From: Ichthyophis bannanicus
Lineage: Eukaryota; Chordata; Amphibia; Gymnophiona; Ichthyophiidae
Direction: 5' to 3'
Assembly (NCBI GenBank): GCA_033557465.1
Contig: CM066034.1
Location: 410,294,159 to 410,358,158 of the forward strand
DNA: 64,000 bases
The notes under the pieces were generated by a model, which did not search any database, was not told where the DNA came from, and saw only the letters and a program-made list of their open reading frames with translations. Position 1 is the first letter of the stretch. Each line of letters starts with the position of its first letter. Position numbers and translations under genes: made by a program. Below are positions 30,463-40,300 of this stretch, piece after piece.

Positions 30463-31799
30463 TGTGGCTGAAAGAAACACCAAAGACTGATATGCAGTGA
30501 AAACAAAGAAGTAAATTTAAAAACCGAGCAGGGCGATGGAGTGAGGAAGAGACGCGGCTGTCTGGCTGCCATGCTAGGAGAAAGACTGGAGGATGATACA
30601 GAGCAGGACAGTGAGGTGGGAAGGGACTTCTCTAAGCCAAGAGAGAGTCGGGACTAGGCTGTCAGCGGACAGCACCAACGGAGTGTGCCTGCATCCCCCT
30701 GCTTGACTCTGGAGAAAAAAATCCTATGGGAACCTTGTTAGGGCCCCTTGGAGGTGGTAGCAGACTCATTGTAGATGGCTCTTTTAGTTTGGGCAACAAA
30801 ATAAGAAAATCTAACAAGAAAACAACTTTAAAATACGCAAACAGATTCCATCTTGCTTGGCCAGGCGGATAAAGCAGATTAAGGTGAGGAGTAACAGGCA
30901 AGCAGGATGGACCACTCACACATGTCGAGTTTTCTAAACTCTCCTGGACTCTAGGAGAGTAGATGTCATCCATATGTATGGTTGAATATACCCTGCTTGT
31001 TCACGGAGAAATGTGCAGACATTGGGTATTGGGGAAGGAGGCTAACTGGAATGCACAGAGAATGTGAGAAGGGAGAAGATGCTAGATCTGCAGTTGAACT
31101 GGGAGAAGAGGGCTTATTTTGGGAGAAAGTTCTGATGCTGGCCAGGAACAGTGGGAGAAGGGGACCGATGCTGTGGCGTGAGAAGGGGGGAAGGAAGACA
31201 ACAAACATGGTGAAGGGGGGATGGCAAAGCAAGGGTATATGCAGGGAAAGTGGAGAAGAACAGCAGAAGGAATGATGCTGGGGGCAAAAAAGAGGAAAGG
31301 CAGGGTAAAGGAATACCAGAAGAAGGAATGGATGGACATATGTTGGAGTATGTGGGGGAAGAATATGAAGTGGGAGAGAAACAAAGGAAGGGGAAGGAAA
31401 ACAAAGCAGCAGAACTGATAGCAATAAGTCCCATCGTGCCTTACCTTAATCTTTGATGCCATGGGGCTGTTTGCTTCCACACCTCTCCTGATGCCAATTT
31501 CCTGTCAGCACAGGAAGTCTGCTACAGGTCCCAAGCACTGACAACAGGCGCACCTGCAGTGCATGCACTCTAGGCAAATGCCTAGTTACAGAGAGTTTGT
31601 AGAGACTCTTCAAGCCCACTATCATCAGATGTTGCTCATCCATTTTTGCACAACTGATTCTGCTAGGTATCCCTCTGAGAGCATCAAAAATGATTTCATG
31701 GCACTGGGGACAGAGGATGAAGCAGACAGGTATGTAGGTGGTGTTTTCTTCAAACCTCCCTGTTGAAGGTAAAGGCCAAGGCAGAGAAGTTCGCATCCT
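30463..31799. other. Unclassified, with a decayed lineage-2 DIRS end and a purine-rich block
   Basis: A degenerate lineage-2 DIRS end lies at about 30,966-31,010 (catccatatgtatggttg ... ccctgcttgttcacggag). Strongly purine-rich sequence at about 31,020-31,420 produces long spurious open frames on both strands. No gene can be supported. Confidence 0.4.
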
Positions 31800-32050
31800 G
31801 GAGATGAATACATAGAAACATAGAAATATGATGACAGAAAAAGATCACATGGCCTATCTAGTCTGTCCTTCCATATCAACAACTACAATAGTCCCCTTTT
31901 TACCTTTAGAGATCCTCTGTGTTTGTCCCTTGCTTTTTTGAATTCAGTTACTGTCCTCATCTCTACCACCTCCACTGGGAGACTATTCCACGGATCCACT
32001 ACTCTTTCCGTAAAGAAATATTTCCGCATATCACTCCTGAATCTATCATG
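31800..32050 (-). mobile_element. CR1-like LINE 3' end, minus strand
   Basis: Minus-strand coding tail FFTERVVDPWNSLPVEVVEM ... TEFKKARDKH is the usual C-terminus of CR1-clade ORF2. A short 3' UTR ends in the atgtttctatg-type motif that terminates many CR1-like elements (about 31,805-31,830). It is joined head to head with a plus-strand LINE fragment at about 32,052. Confidence 0.7.
31883..32050 (-). pseudogene. CR1-like ORF2 C-terminus (partial)
   Basis: About 55 codons including RVVDPWNSLPVEVVE, the conserved end of the reverse transcriptase polyprotein of CR1/L2-type LINEs. The apparent upstream part of the same open frame (MADTSTLLGQ...) is only the antisense of the neighbouring plus-strand LINE and does not belong to it. 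Confidence 0.65.
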
Positions 32051-32054
32051 GTGT

Positions 32055-33935
32055 CCTTGAGAGTGTTTTGGTTTCCTGGCCAAGGGATGATTTTCCAAGG
32101 GCTGCAGAGTAGAGATGGCATCCAACTGTCCAAGAAGGGTCGAGGTGTCTGCCACAGCAGACTGGCTAACCTACTGAAGAGGGCTTTAAGCTAGATTCAT
32201 TGGGGATGAGTAAAGAAAGCCCCCAGCTAAGTGAAACATTAAATACCTCTTTAGAACTGGGTTGAAAGCAGTATGTATAAATGCCCACAGTATGGGAAAT
32301 AAGATCCCAAATGTTGAAGTTTTAATGGAAGAGGCAGATTTAGATTTAGTGGTGGTTATTGGGACATGGTTCACGGACAGCCATGACTGGGATGTAATTA
32401 TACCAGGTTATAATTTATTCAGGAAGTCAGGGTAGAAGAAGGGGAGGAATGGTACTACAAGTAAAAAATAACAACACTATAGAATTACACTATAGAATTA
32501 TTAAAAGGGAGCAAGGAGGCACTGTGGGTTAAACTAGAAAGAGGGAAAGAGAAATCCATTTGCATTGGTGTGATATACAGATCTGTCACAGGGAACAGAA
32601 GTGGACAGGGATTTAATGGAAGACGTAGCCAGTATTGCCATGAAAAAGAGAAATGCTACTGATAGATGATTTCGGTATGCCGGATGTTGATTGGCACATC
32701 CTTGCTGCAGTATCATCTAGAAGTAAGAAGATCCTAGATTCTCTATAGGGGGAACTCTTCTGACAAATGGTAACAGAACTCACACATGAAGGTGCCATAC
32801 TGGTCTTGATGCTTACCAATGGGAAAGCGTTTCTGATGTCATAGTGGAGATCATCTTTCATCCAGTGATCACCAGATGCTGTAGCTCAGTATTAAGACTA
32901 GGGCTGATAAAATCCATTCAAACGAGAGGGTCTTAGAATTTAGGAAAACGAACTTTGCCAAAATAGGACAATACCTCAAGGAGTCGTTAGTGGGATGGGA
33001 ACAGCTGGGGGTGGTAGAAAACCAATTGGCAAAACTGAAAAGGGATATTTTAAGGGCAGCAAACCTTTTTGTTAGACAGGTAAATAAATGTAAAAAGAAA
33101 ATGGAGGCCACTATGATTCTCAAAAGAAGTAGCTTAAAAGGTGAAGAAAAAGAGAGTGGCCTTTATAAAATACAAGAGATCACACAGAGAAGAAGACAAG
33201 CATCTATATTTGGAAAAACTTAGAGAAGCTAGCAAAAGTCAGGAAAGCAAAGATACAAAAGAACAATGCAATAAAATGGGGGGATAAGACATTTTTCAGA
33301 TATGTTAATGAGAAGAGGCATTGAAAAACTGGTATTGTCCGACTTAAGGGTGAAGGGAAGGAATATGTAGAAACTAATGAGGATAAAGTGGAATTAATTA
33401 ACAAATATTTCTGTTCTGTGTTCACAATAAAAGGCCAGGAGCAGGAACTCTGAAAACACCTGCAAATAGGAACAGAAGTGACAGGGATCTTGACAATTTT
33501 CAGAAGACTGTGAGGAACTAGTTAAACTAAAAGTAGACAAAACGATCGGACCAGATGAGATACATCCGAGAATATTGAAGGGGACGTTCTAGCAGCTCCA
33601 CTGACTGAGCTTTTCAATGCTTCTTTAGAGTCTGGAGTAGTCCCAGAGGACTGGAGACAGGCACATGTGGTCCCTCTATACAAAAATGGAAGTAAGGATG
33701 AGGTTGAAAACTACAGACCAGTCTAACCTCTGTAGTGAGCAAATTATTGGAAACACTGCTAAAAGGGAGGATAGTGAGGTTTCTGATCTCCAATGGAATG
33801 CAGGATCAGAGGCAGCATAAGTTTATCAGAGGCGGGTCTGGTAAGACAAATCTGATTGATTTCTTTGACTGAGTGACTGAGGAGTTGAACCGAGGGAGAG
33901 CCCTAGATGTGGTGTACTTAGATTTCAATTAAAAC
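32055..33935 (+). mobile_element. CR1-like LINE, internal fragment with endonuclease and RT remnants
   Basis: Begins with an ORF1-like end (RDGIQLSKKGRGVCHSRLAN, stop at about 32,192). Then comes an endonuclease start (NAHSMGNKIPNVEVLM, LDLVVVIGTWFTDSHD, IIPGYNLFRKSG) and scattered pieces (SICIGVIYRSVTGN; GWEQLGVVENQLAKLKRDIL). The RT start follows: TIGPDEIHPRILK, SGVVPEDWRQAHVVPLY, YRPVNLTSVVSKLLE (with shifts) and VVYLDF. It is cut off at about 33,935 before the RT catalytic core. Many stops make it an old, dead copy. Confidence 0.75.
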
Positions 33936-34017
33936 CTTTGGGCCTGATATTGGACTAAGCAGCCAATAAGCGCCTAAAAGAAACTGTGCAGCAAAGGGGC
34001 ACGAATCGTGAATAAGG

Positions 34018-34318
34018 CGGACAGCATTTATTTATTATATTCTCTTATATACCGCGCTATTCTGCATCAGTGCGGTTTACATTGAACAAACTGAAATTAC
34101 ATTGAACAGGGCATTATAACTTGGAGATAACTATTTTACAGGGAACATGGGCTATGGAGGGTTAAGTGGCTTACCCAAGACCACAAGGAGCACCTGTGGG
34201 ACTAGAAACCCCAGTCCTTCCGGCCCAAGATTGCTGTTCTCTAGTGGGATTTGAACCCCCGACCTTCCGGCCTGAAGTACCTTGCCCCAACCACTAGGCC
34301 ACTCCTCCACTCCAGCAT
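34018..34318 (-). mobile_element. tRNA-derived SINE with L2-like tail, near full length
   Basis: On the minus strand: box A-like tggcctagtggttgggg, box B-like gggttcaaatcccac, a body shared with 8,308-8,526, then a tail (gttcaatgtaaaccgcactg ... gcgcggtatataagagaat) and TAAATAAATAAA. The box A/box B spacing marks a tRNA-derived SINE, not a tRNA gene: no acceptor stem closes. Confidence 0.88.
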
Positions 34319-34989
34319 GCGGGCAAGTGGAGAAAAACAGCCAAGTACTGGAGGATGAGCAGTCAGAGGTGAAATCCACATACTCGGGTAGCGCTGAGCA
34401 ACCCATATCCGCTGTATCTGTGCAGAAACCAGAACAATATTGTCCCAGAAACCGTGGAAGGCGCAGAAGGCTGTCCCAAAATACACAACGGTACCACACA
34501 GGCAACCCTGAGAAAATGACCAGGCCACAAACAGATAAATGCACAGGCATAACGGGGGCATACGGGTATGGTACAATGACATATGTGGCACATAGGGATG
34601 GGGCAGATCCAACTGTGTGATGGGCCTGGCTACCATCTGTGTAGTGCCACGTGGGCATTCCTGTATAACGACCCGCACAATGCCCGACGTGGTCCAGCTA
34701 GTGCAGGAGACCCTCTAGTTGGGATGATAGACAGCAAAAGCATGGCAGCCACGCAAACTGAAAACTTTAGACTGGCAGAGGCCCTGGCCTGGATGGTTCT
34801 CAGATACCAATGGGTGCTTTGTTCCCGTGGGAACTGCGGGGCCAATCTGTGGCTCTCTACAGCCTTCTGGTGTGAAATGTAGCTCCAGCTGCACAAGTGA
34901 GGAGCCAGGGGGATAAGAAAGGCCTGTGACAGCGGGAGGATGGGAAGTGGAGCAGGCCCCTGAGAACACACTGCCACAGGCCAAGCAGT
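34319..34989. other. Unclassified CA/GCA-rich DNA
   Basis: No coding domain or terminal repeat recognised. Composition (many cacag, gcac and acat words) resembles 43,131-43,719 and 46,496-47,560. It may be the non-coding part of a DNA transposon, but nothing identifies it. Confidence 0.3.
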
Positions 34990-36140
34990 GGGAGACGGCT
35001 AACCAAGAAGGAAAGGCTCTTCGCCAAGCCTTGTATGAGATCATAGTGGACATCCGCCAAATAAGCGGACCCTGTCTCCAACCTGGATGCTTCCCCGGTC
35101 GCTTCTTCATCCCCTTGAATCCTCTGCGACCACCGAAGACAGGCTCTTGCCACCCAAGCTCCACAAATAGAAGCCTGTAAAGACAGCGCATTCACGTCAA
35201 ACACCTGCTTCAATAAGACTTCAAGCTTCTTGTCCTGAGCATCCTTGAGGGCCACACTTCCTTCCACAGAAATGGTAGTCTTCTTAGTAACCGCCGAGAC
35301 CACTGCATCGACTCTCGGAGCTTTAAACAACTTTTGATCCTGGTCCACCAGTGGGTAAAGACGAGACATAACCCTTGCCCCTTTAAGGACCGCCTCGGGC
35401 ATGTCCCACTCCTCCTGAATCATCTCGCGCACCACCCTGTGGACTGGAAAGGCCCTTTTAGTCTTCCGAAAGGCCTGCAGTAATGGGTCTTCCAGGGTCG
35501 AGTCCTCTGCCGGTTCCATCGCCGGCATATTCAGAGCCTTGAGGGTTTCTGATAAGAGCGCAGGTAATTCGCCCCTACGAAATACGCGCACCACTCTAGC
35601 CTGATCCTCTTGTTCAATAATTTCTCCTTCTTCCAAATCATTATCCAACTCCAAATCAGGCTTTCTCCCTTCGGAGTGAACCCCCTCCGACGCTACAGAA
35701 GGCTCCGACTGCTCTTTCTCCCCTCTGAGCTTCTTTGGAAGAAGCCCCGAGGCCGTGGAATCCAGAGGCGTGCCGAGCCTCTTTTCTCCCGGAACTGCAG
35801 CAGCGGTAGTAGCTGCAGGCCTTCCCTGAGGGCTTCCGAACGCCTGCTGAATCAGAGCAACAAATTCAGCGGAAAAAATTGCTGTCAAACTCCCTGGCCA
35901 GGATGACTGAGAAATCGGGAGATCCGAAGAGGAAGAAGTCCCTGCTACCGGCTCCGGGAGTGGTCTCTCCGAAGAGCTCTGCTCTGTCAGCAGCCCAGGA
36001 ACACTGGTGTGTCCTTCACCGGCTGCCTCCAATACCTTCTCCATTGAAGCTGCCTCCTGAGCGCAGCCGTTACAAACACCGGCCTCCGACACTGAACCCC
36101 TTCTAGCCCCACAGACTAGACAGAGCGGTCTAGAAGGCAT
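34990..36140 (-). pseudogene. DIRS D gag-like ORF1, 3'-truncated but open
   Basis: A long uninterrupted minus-strand frame from ATG 36,140: MPSRPLCLVCGARR...GVCNGC gives a CxxC...CxxC pair at about residues 7-26. A serine/alanine-rich linker and an acidic block (NDLEEGEIIEQEDQARVVRV) follow. The conserved domain: LEDPLLQAFRKTKRAFPVHR, RVDAVVSAVTKKTTISVEGS, LKDAQDKKLEVLLKQVFD, SICGAWVARACLRW, SAYLADVHYDLIQGLAKSL. Homology stops near 34,990; the last ~45 codons of the open frame run into unrelated DNA. It is the best-preserved lineage-1 gag in the window. Confidence 0.8.
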
Positions 36141-37011
36141 CCCGGTTAAAGACGCGCAATATACAGCCCCGCAGCTGTCTGCCTGAGGCTATCCCCCAGG
36201 TAGCCTTAAATTTGTGCCCAAAAACCGCCTTAGCTATCAACTGCCTAAAATCGGAGGGTTTTTTTGTTTTGTTTTGTTTTTACTGACATGCAATCTTCAA
36301 AGAACTTTTTCCCAACCTATTCCTAATGAACCCAAGCGAAAACCAAGCTTTGCGGCCCGCGCAGGAGCCCCAGAAGGTCCCCTGCCCGAAATGGCGTTTC
36401 TCGCGCTCTAGCCACACGGCGCGGCCGACTCCCACTCTGCCGACTCACCGCGGGCCCACTGCAATTCTAATAAGCGTGATCGCTAACAAATACCAGCTCC
36501 TTTCTTACCTCTGCAATCTGATTTACCAGGCTGCTGCTCCCCTGCTGTGTGATCGTATCTACACCGGCAGAGAAACCCCCCACCCCTTGCGGCTCAAACA
36601 ACTGCCAATCCGGCAGTTTTCCTCCTCCTGAAACGTCCAACTCTAGCAGGCAAAACACATCTGCGTTAGTCGGGCCCCAGCTACCGGTGTCTCTGAACCT
36701 CCCACGGGCTCAGGAACTGGCTCTGCACTCCTGTCTTCGCCTGCTTTCGAGACTGCACAGGTCCCCACAACAGAGCAAAAGGAGGAGGGGGGGGGAGCAC
36801 TTCAGCACCAAATTTAAAGGGCCCTTAACCTACTTTTACAAAATAAAAACAAAACCACTAAAGAACTTCAGAAATCTTAAGAAACCTTGAGCAATACCCT
36901 ACACTAACTCTCCTTAATTGCTCCTCAAGTGAGCCCCGAACATCCAGGCTCACAGGCCTCCAGCTGCTTGGAGACTGAGATAACTGGAGCGAGGAGGCGG
37001 ATCGTGTGGTT

Positions 37012-37036
37012 ATATATGCCAGTGACATCACAAGAG
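37012..37036 (-). promoter_or_regulatory. Putative DIRS D promoter block
   Basis: On the minus strand TGATGTCACTGGC is followed by ATATATAACC, about 80 bases inside the left end. It is the same order and position as in H (12,941) and G (63,598). Confidence 0.45.
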
Positions 37037-37112
37037 TGACGTTCTCAGTCTCCAAGCTGCTGGAAGAGGATCACAACCCCAGAGGTCCGGGACTGGACTT
37101 GAGGGACAATAA

Positions 37113-38400
37113 GGAAGGCCCTCTTATAGTCCAAGGTGTGAAGGACAGTCTTCACCCAACTGGAGTGAGGTCTTGGAAAGAAGGTAGGGAGCATCACTTC
37201 CTGGATGAGGTGAAAGGGTGACACTACCTTTGGCAGGAATTTGGGGTTCATGCCAAGCACCACTCTGTTCTTGTAGAACCTGGTATAAGCAGCCTCCACC
37301 ACAAGGGCCTGGAGCTCGCTAACTCTGTGAGCAGAGGTGAGCGTAACCAGGAAAGCCACCTTCCAAGAGAGGTAGGGAAGATGGCAGGTAGCCAGAGGCT
37401 CGAAGGGTGAGCTGCCCCAACACTACATTGAGGTCCCATTTGGTTGCCTGAGGGCGAACTGGGGACTTTGATAAGAGCAGGCCCTGAAGAAAACGGAAAA
37501 GTCCACCAAAAAAGCACGTAACCACATGAGCAGAAGAAATCCAATGTAGACCGTGGTATATTGGAAGGAACCTTTTATTTGTCACAATCAATGCCTGATA
37601 GCCCGACACAGGCCGTGTTTCAAATTTTTCTTTGTCAGGGGGTTAAAGGCACACTAATACATAAATACATGAACAACTATTAAATGCATAGATCACAACA
37701 CATCCATAAAAATCAAAAAATAAAAGAATAAATAGCCAATTACAATAAAAATAGAAGTAACTAAATGAACATGTAGAACTATAAATAAATAAATAACTAA
37801 TAAAATGTTGGAATGCCATATAAAAACATGGACAATCAATGGGAATTAAAATCAATATTATGATGTACAAACAAATAAATAAATAAATAGCAGTAAAATA
37901 TTACAATTTTTATTACTGCTATTTATTTATTTATTTGTTTGTACATAATATTGATTTTAATTCCCATTTGTCCCATCTCACTTTCTTATGACAATGTTTT
38001 ATTTGCATATTGGCAGTTCTTACTAATAGATGATTGTCCATTTTTTATATGGCATTCCAACATTTTATTATTTATTTATTTATTTATAGTTTTACTTGTT
38101 CATTTAGTTACTTCTATTTTTATTGTAATTGGCTTTATTCTTTTATTTTTTTATTTTTATGGATGTATTGTGATCTATGCATTTAATAGTTGTTGTTCAT
38201 GTATTTATGTATTAGTGTGCCTGTACCCCCCTGAAGGAAACGGGTCACCAACGTTTGGACCAAGAGGGGCTTACCATCCACCGGATGGTTGTGTGCCGCC
38301 AGGGCACTCAGGTGCACCCAGATGGACTTAGACTTGAACCTGGAGTGAAAGAAGTGGAGAAGGTACTGTAACACCAGAGCCACAGGGTAGGAGAAAGGAT
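37113..38400 (-). pseudogene. DIRS C tyrosine recombinase, split by a fold-back insert, 3'-truncated
   Basis: Before the insert: MALVLQYLLHFFHSRFKSKS, IWVHLSALAAHNHPVDGKPL and TRFLQG. After it: LLLSKSPVRPQATKWDLNVV, a frame shift, the first arginine segment TSAHRVSELQALVVEAAYTR (the catalytic arginine is kept), PKFLPKVVSPFHLIQEVMLP and LHTLDYKRAFL. It then ends abruptly where DIRS D begins, so the HxxR and tyrosine boxes are lost. Confidence 0.82.
37490..38228. mobile_element. Fold-back element with long inverted arms and 8-bp duplication
   Basis: It is flanked by ccctgaag at 37,482-37,489 and 38,229-38,236, exactly inside the FLQG codons of the YR gene. The core is a long, near-perfect inverted repeat (arms about 37,640-37,905 and 37,912-38,222; the right arm has an extra ~65 bases). 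The left flank outside the arm holds a ccttttattt ... gacacaggccgtgtttc ... tttgtcagggggtt string, related to 47,580-47,660. No ORF. Confidence 0.7.
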
Positions 38401-39430
38401 CAGCCCCGTGTTCAACACACCAAACAACGAAGGCTGAAAGGGGCCAGAGTCACCCTCTCAGCAGCCATACTGTCAGCAACAGGGACCCCAGGTTGGGGTG
38501 CAGGAGAAAGCCCCCCTCCAAAGATAGGAGTCCCGGGGCGGTCCCCAAGGGGATGGGGGGCATCCACTGTCAACTGTAGAAGCAGTGGGAACCACGGTTG
38601 CCTGGGCTACCAAGGAGCTATCAGGATGAGCGAGGCCCTGTCACAGAGGGTCCTGAACAAGGTCTTGGCGATCAGCGGCGTTGGAGGGAAGGCGTACATG
38701 AGGCCTTCTGACCATGAGACTAGGAACACGTCCGCTGCCACCCTGGAGGGGTGGGCCTGCTGGGAGCAGAAGGGGTCCATCACGGGTTCCCCCCCAGAGC
38801 CAGAAAAGCCAACTGGCTACCCTGTGGTCCAGCTGCCACTTGTGCAGTCAGAGAACTCGGCTGAGTCTGTCGGCCAGCAGGTTGTCCTGGCCTGGAAGGT
38901 TCACTACCCGCAGGTGGATACCCTGTTGGATTGCATACGAGCAGAGGACCAGTGCCTCCTGATAAAGGGTACAAGACCCCGTGCCCCCTTGTTTGTTCAT
39001 ATAGAACATCGCCACCTGGTTGTCCGTCTGGACCAGCACTGGCTGGTGATGCAGGTGGTGATAGAAGACCCTCGGGGCTACATATGGCTCGGAGCTCCAG
39101 GAGGTTGATCTGCTGGGTGCTCTCGTATGGCGACCAGTTTCCCTGAGTGCAGAGATCTCCGCAGTGGGCTCCCCAGCCGAGCAGGGAGGCGTCCATGTTG
39201 AGGACCCTTGAGTGGCTTGGGGCCTGAAAAGGCATGCCTGCCTCGAGATGCTGGGGCAACTGCCACCAGACCAGGGAGTCCGCCAACTGGTGAGTCACTG
39301 AAACTCAGTCTTGGAGGCGGCCTGTGGCCTGAGACCACAGGTCCCAGAGACACCAGTATGACACCCTCATGTGGCGGCGAGCATCTGGGGTGACGTGGAC
39401 CATGGAGGCCATGTGCCCGAGGAGGCAAAG
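38400..39430 (-). pseudogene. DIRS C RNase H and Dam-like remnant
   Basis: Minus strand: LNMDASLLGWGAHCGDLCTQ (the first aspartate in NMDAS), INLLELRAICS (glutamate), VLVQTDNQVAMFYMNKQGG (second aspartate) and VVNLPGQDNLLADRLSRVL. The Dam-like region toward 38,400 is decayed (traces such as SLVSWSEGLMYAFPPTPLI and LDRASLIAPW). Frameshifts at several points. Confidence 0.78.
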
Positions 39431-39489
39431 GAGAAGCCAGGCGGGCATCAAGGGACGGTACTGTACTCCAAGGCTAGAGACCTGAGACG

Positions 39490-40300
39490 ATCAGCTCAGT
39501 CCCTGGGCAAGAAAGCCTTCAACTAGAGAGTGTCTATCTTTGCCCCAATGAACTCCAGGCACTGTCAGGATGAGGTGAGACTTGGGGTAGTTTATGACAA
39601 AGCCCAAGTGTTGCAGAATCTGGATATTGCATGTGGTGGCCTGCTGCACCTCTGAGGCTGTGCCTTCCTTTATGAGCCAGTCGTCCAGGTAGGGAAAGAC
39701 AAAGACCCCCATGGAGCAGGAGGAAGGCAGCCACAACTGCCAGGCATTTTGTGAAGACTCTTGGTGCAGAGGCTAGGCTGAAAGGGAGCACCCTGTATTG
39801 AAAGTGCCTGCCCCCCACTACGAACCGCAGGTACTACCTGTAGTTGGGGTGGATGAGAATGTGGGTATAAGCATCCTTGAGGTCTAAGGAGTATAGCCAG
39901 TGTCCCTGCTGGAGATATGGCAGCAATGTTCCAAGGGATAGCATCTTGAACTTCTCCCTCACCAGGAATTTGTTGAGGTTGCGCAGGTCGAGGATGGGCC
40001 TTAGGCCCCCTGTCCTCTTTGGTACGAGGAAGTATCTGGAGTAGAACACCTTGCCCTTGAGGTGGTGGGGAACTGGTTCCACCGCTTTGTCCTTGAGAAG
40101 ACCTACCAACTCCTTCAGAAGGTGGTCCCGGTGGAGGGGAGACCTGCGGGTCTCTCCCAGGAAATAAGGGGAGGTATCTGAATTAGGTGGAGGAGGTAAC
40201 CCTCCCTGACTACCCTTAGTGCCCAGGAATTGGTGGTGATGGACACCCATCTATGGACATGTTGGGCCAGGCATCCCCCTTTGGGCTGCTGATCTCCTTG
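39490..40300 (-). pseudogene. DIRS C reverse transcriptase (frameshifted)
   Basis: Minus strand: VFYSRYFLVPKRTGGLRPIL, LRNLNKFLVREKFKMLSLGT, YSLDLKDAYTHILIHPNYR (TAG at 39,834), then in another frame GGRHFQYRVLPFSLASAPRV and FTKCLAVVAAF. A third frame gives FVFPYLDDWLIKEG (YLDD at about 39,679-39,690) and HLGFVINYPKSHL. Catalytic residues survive; the frames do not. Confidence 0.84.

Larger units (their letters stand above)
34990..37112 (-). mobile_element. DIRS copy D: left end, 5' UTR and gag only
   Basis: On the minus strand the left end (37,112; ccttattgtccctcaagtcc) is followed by a TATA-like promoter block, about 0.9 kb of leader and then gag (from 36,140). It is truncated at about 34,990, within the late part of gag. 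It interrupts the YR gene of DIRS C, whose sequence stops exactly at 37,113. The ends are related to H and to the miniature element at 63,481. Confidence 0.8.

Noticed and set aside
31020..31440. Overlapping open frames on both strands up to 152 codons
   Set aside because: The DNA is strongly purine-rich on one strand, which removes stops; the peptides are low-complexity and match no family.
34236..34318. Possible tRNA gene on the minus strand (box A- and box B-like sequences)
   Set aside because: The acceptor stem does not close, and the sequence continues into a SINE body and L2-like tail shared with 8,308-8,526; it is the head of a SINE.
34857..34989. C-terminal 45 codons of the long D gag frame as gag sequence
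   Set aside because: Similarity to other gags ends near 34,990; the rest is chance read-through into unclassified DNA.
37640..38222. Coding potential of the 130-codon plus frame in the fold-back element
   Set aside because: The frame is an AT-rich hydrophobic translation of an inverted repeat, and the mirrored arm gives the same peptide on the other strand.
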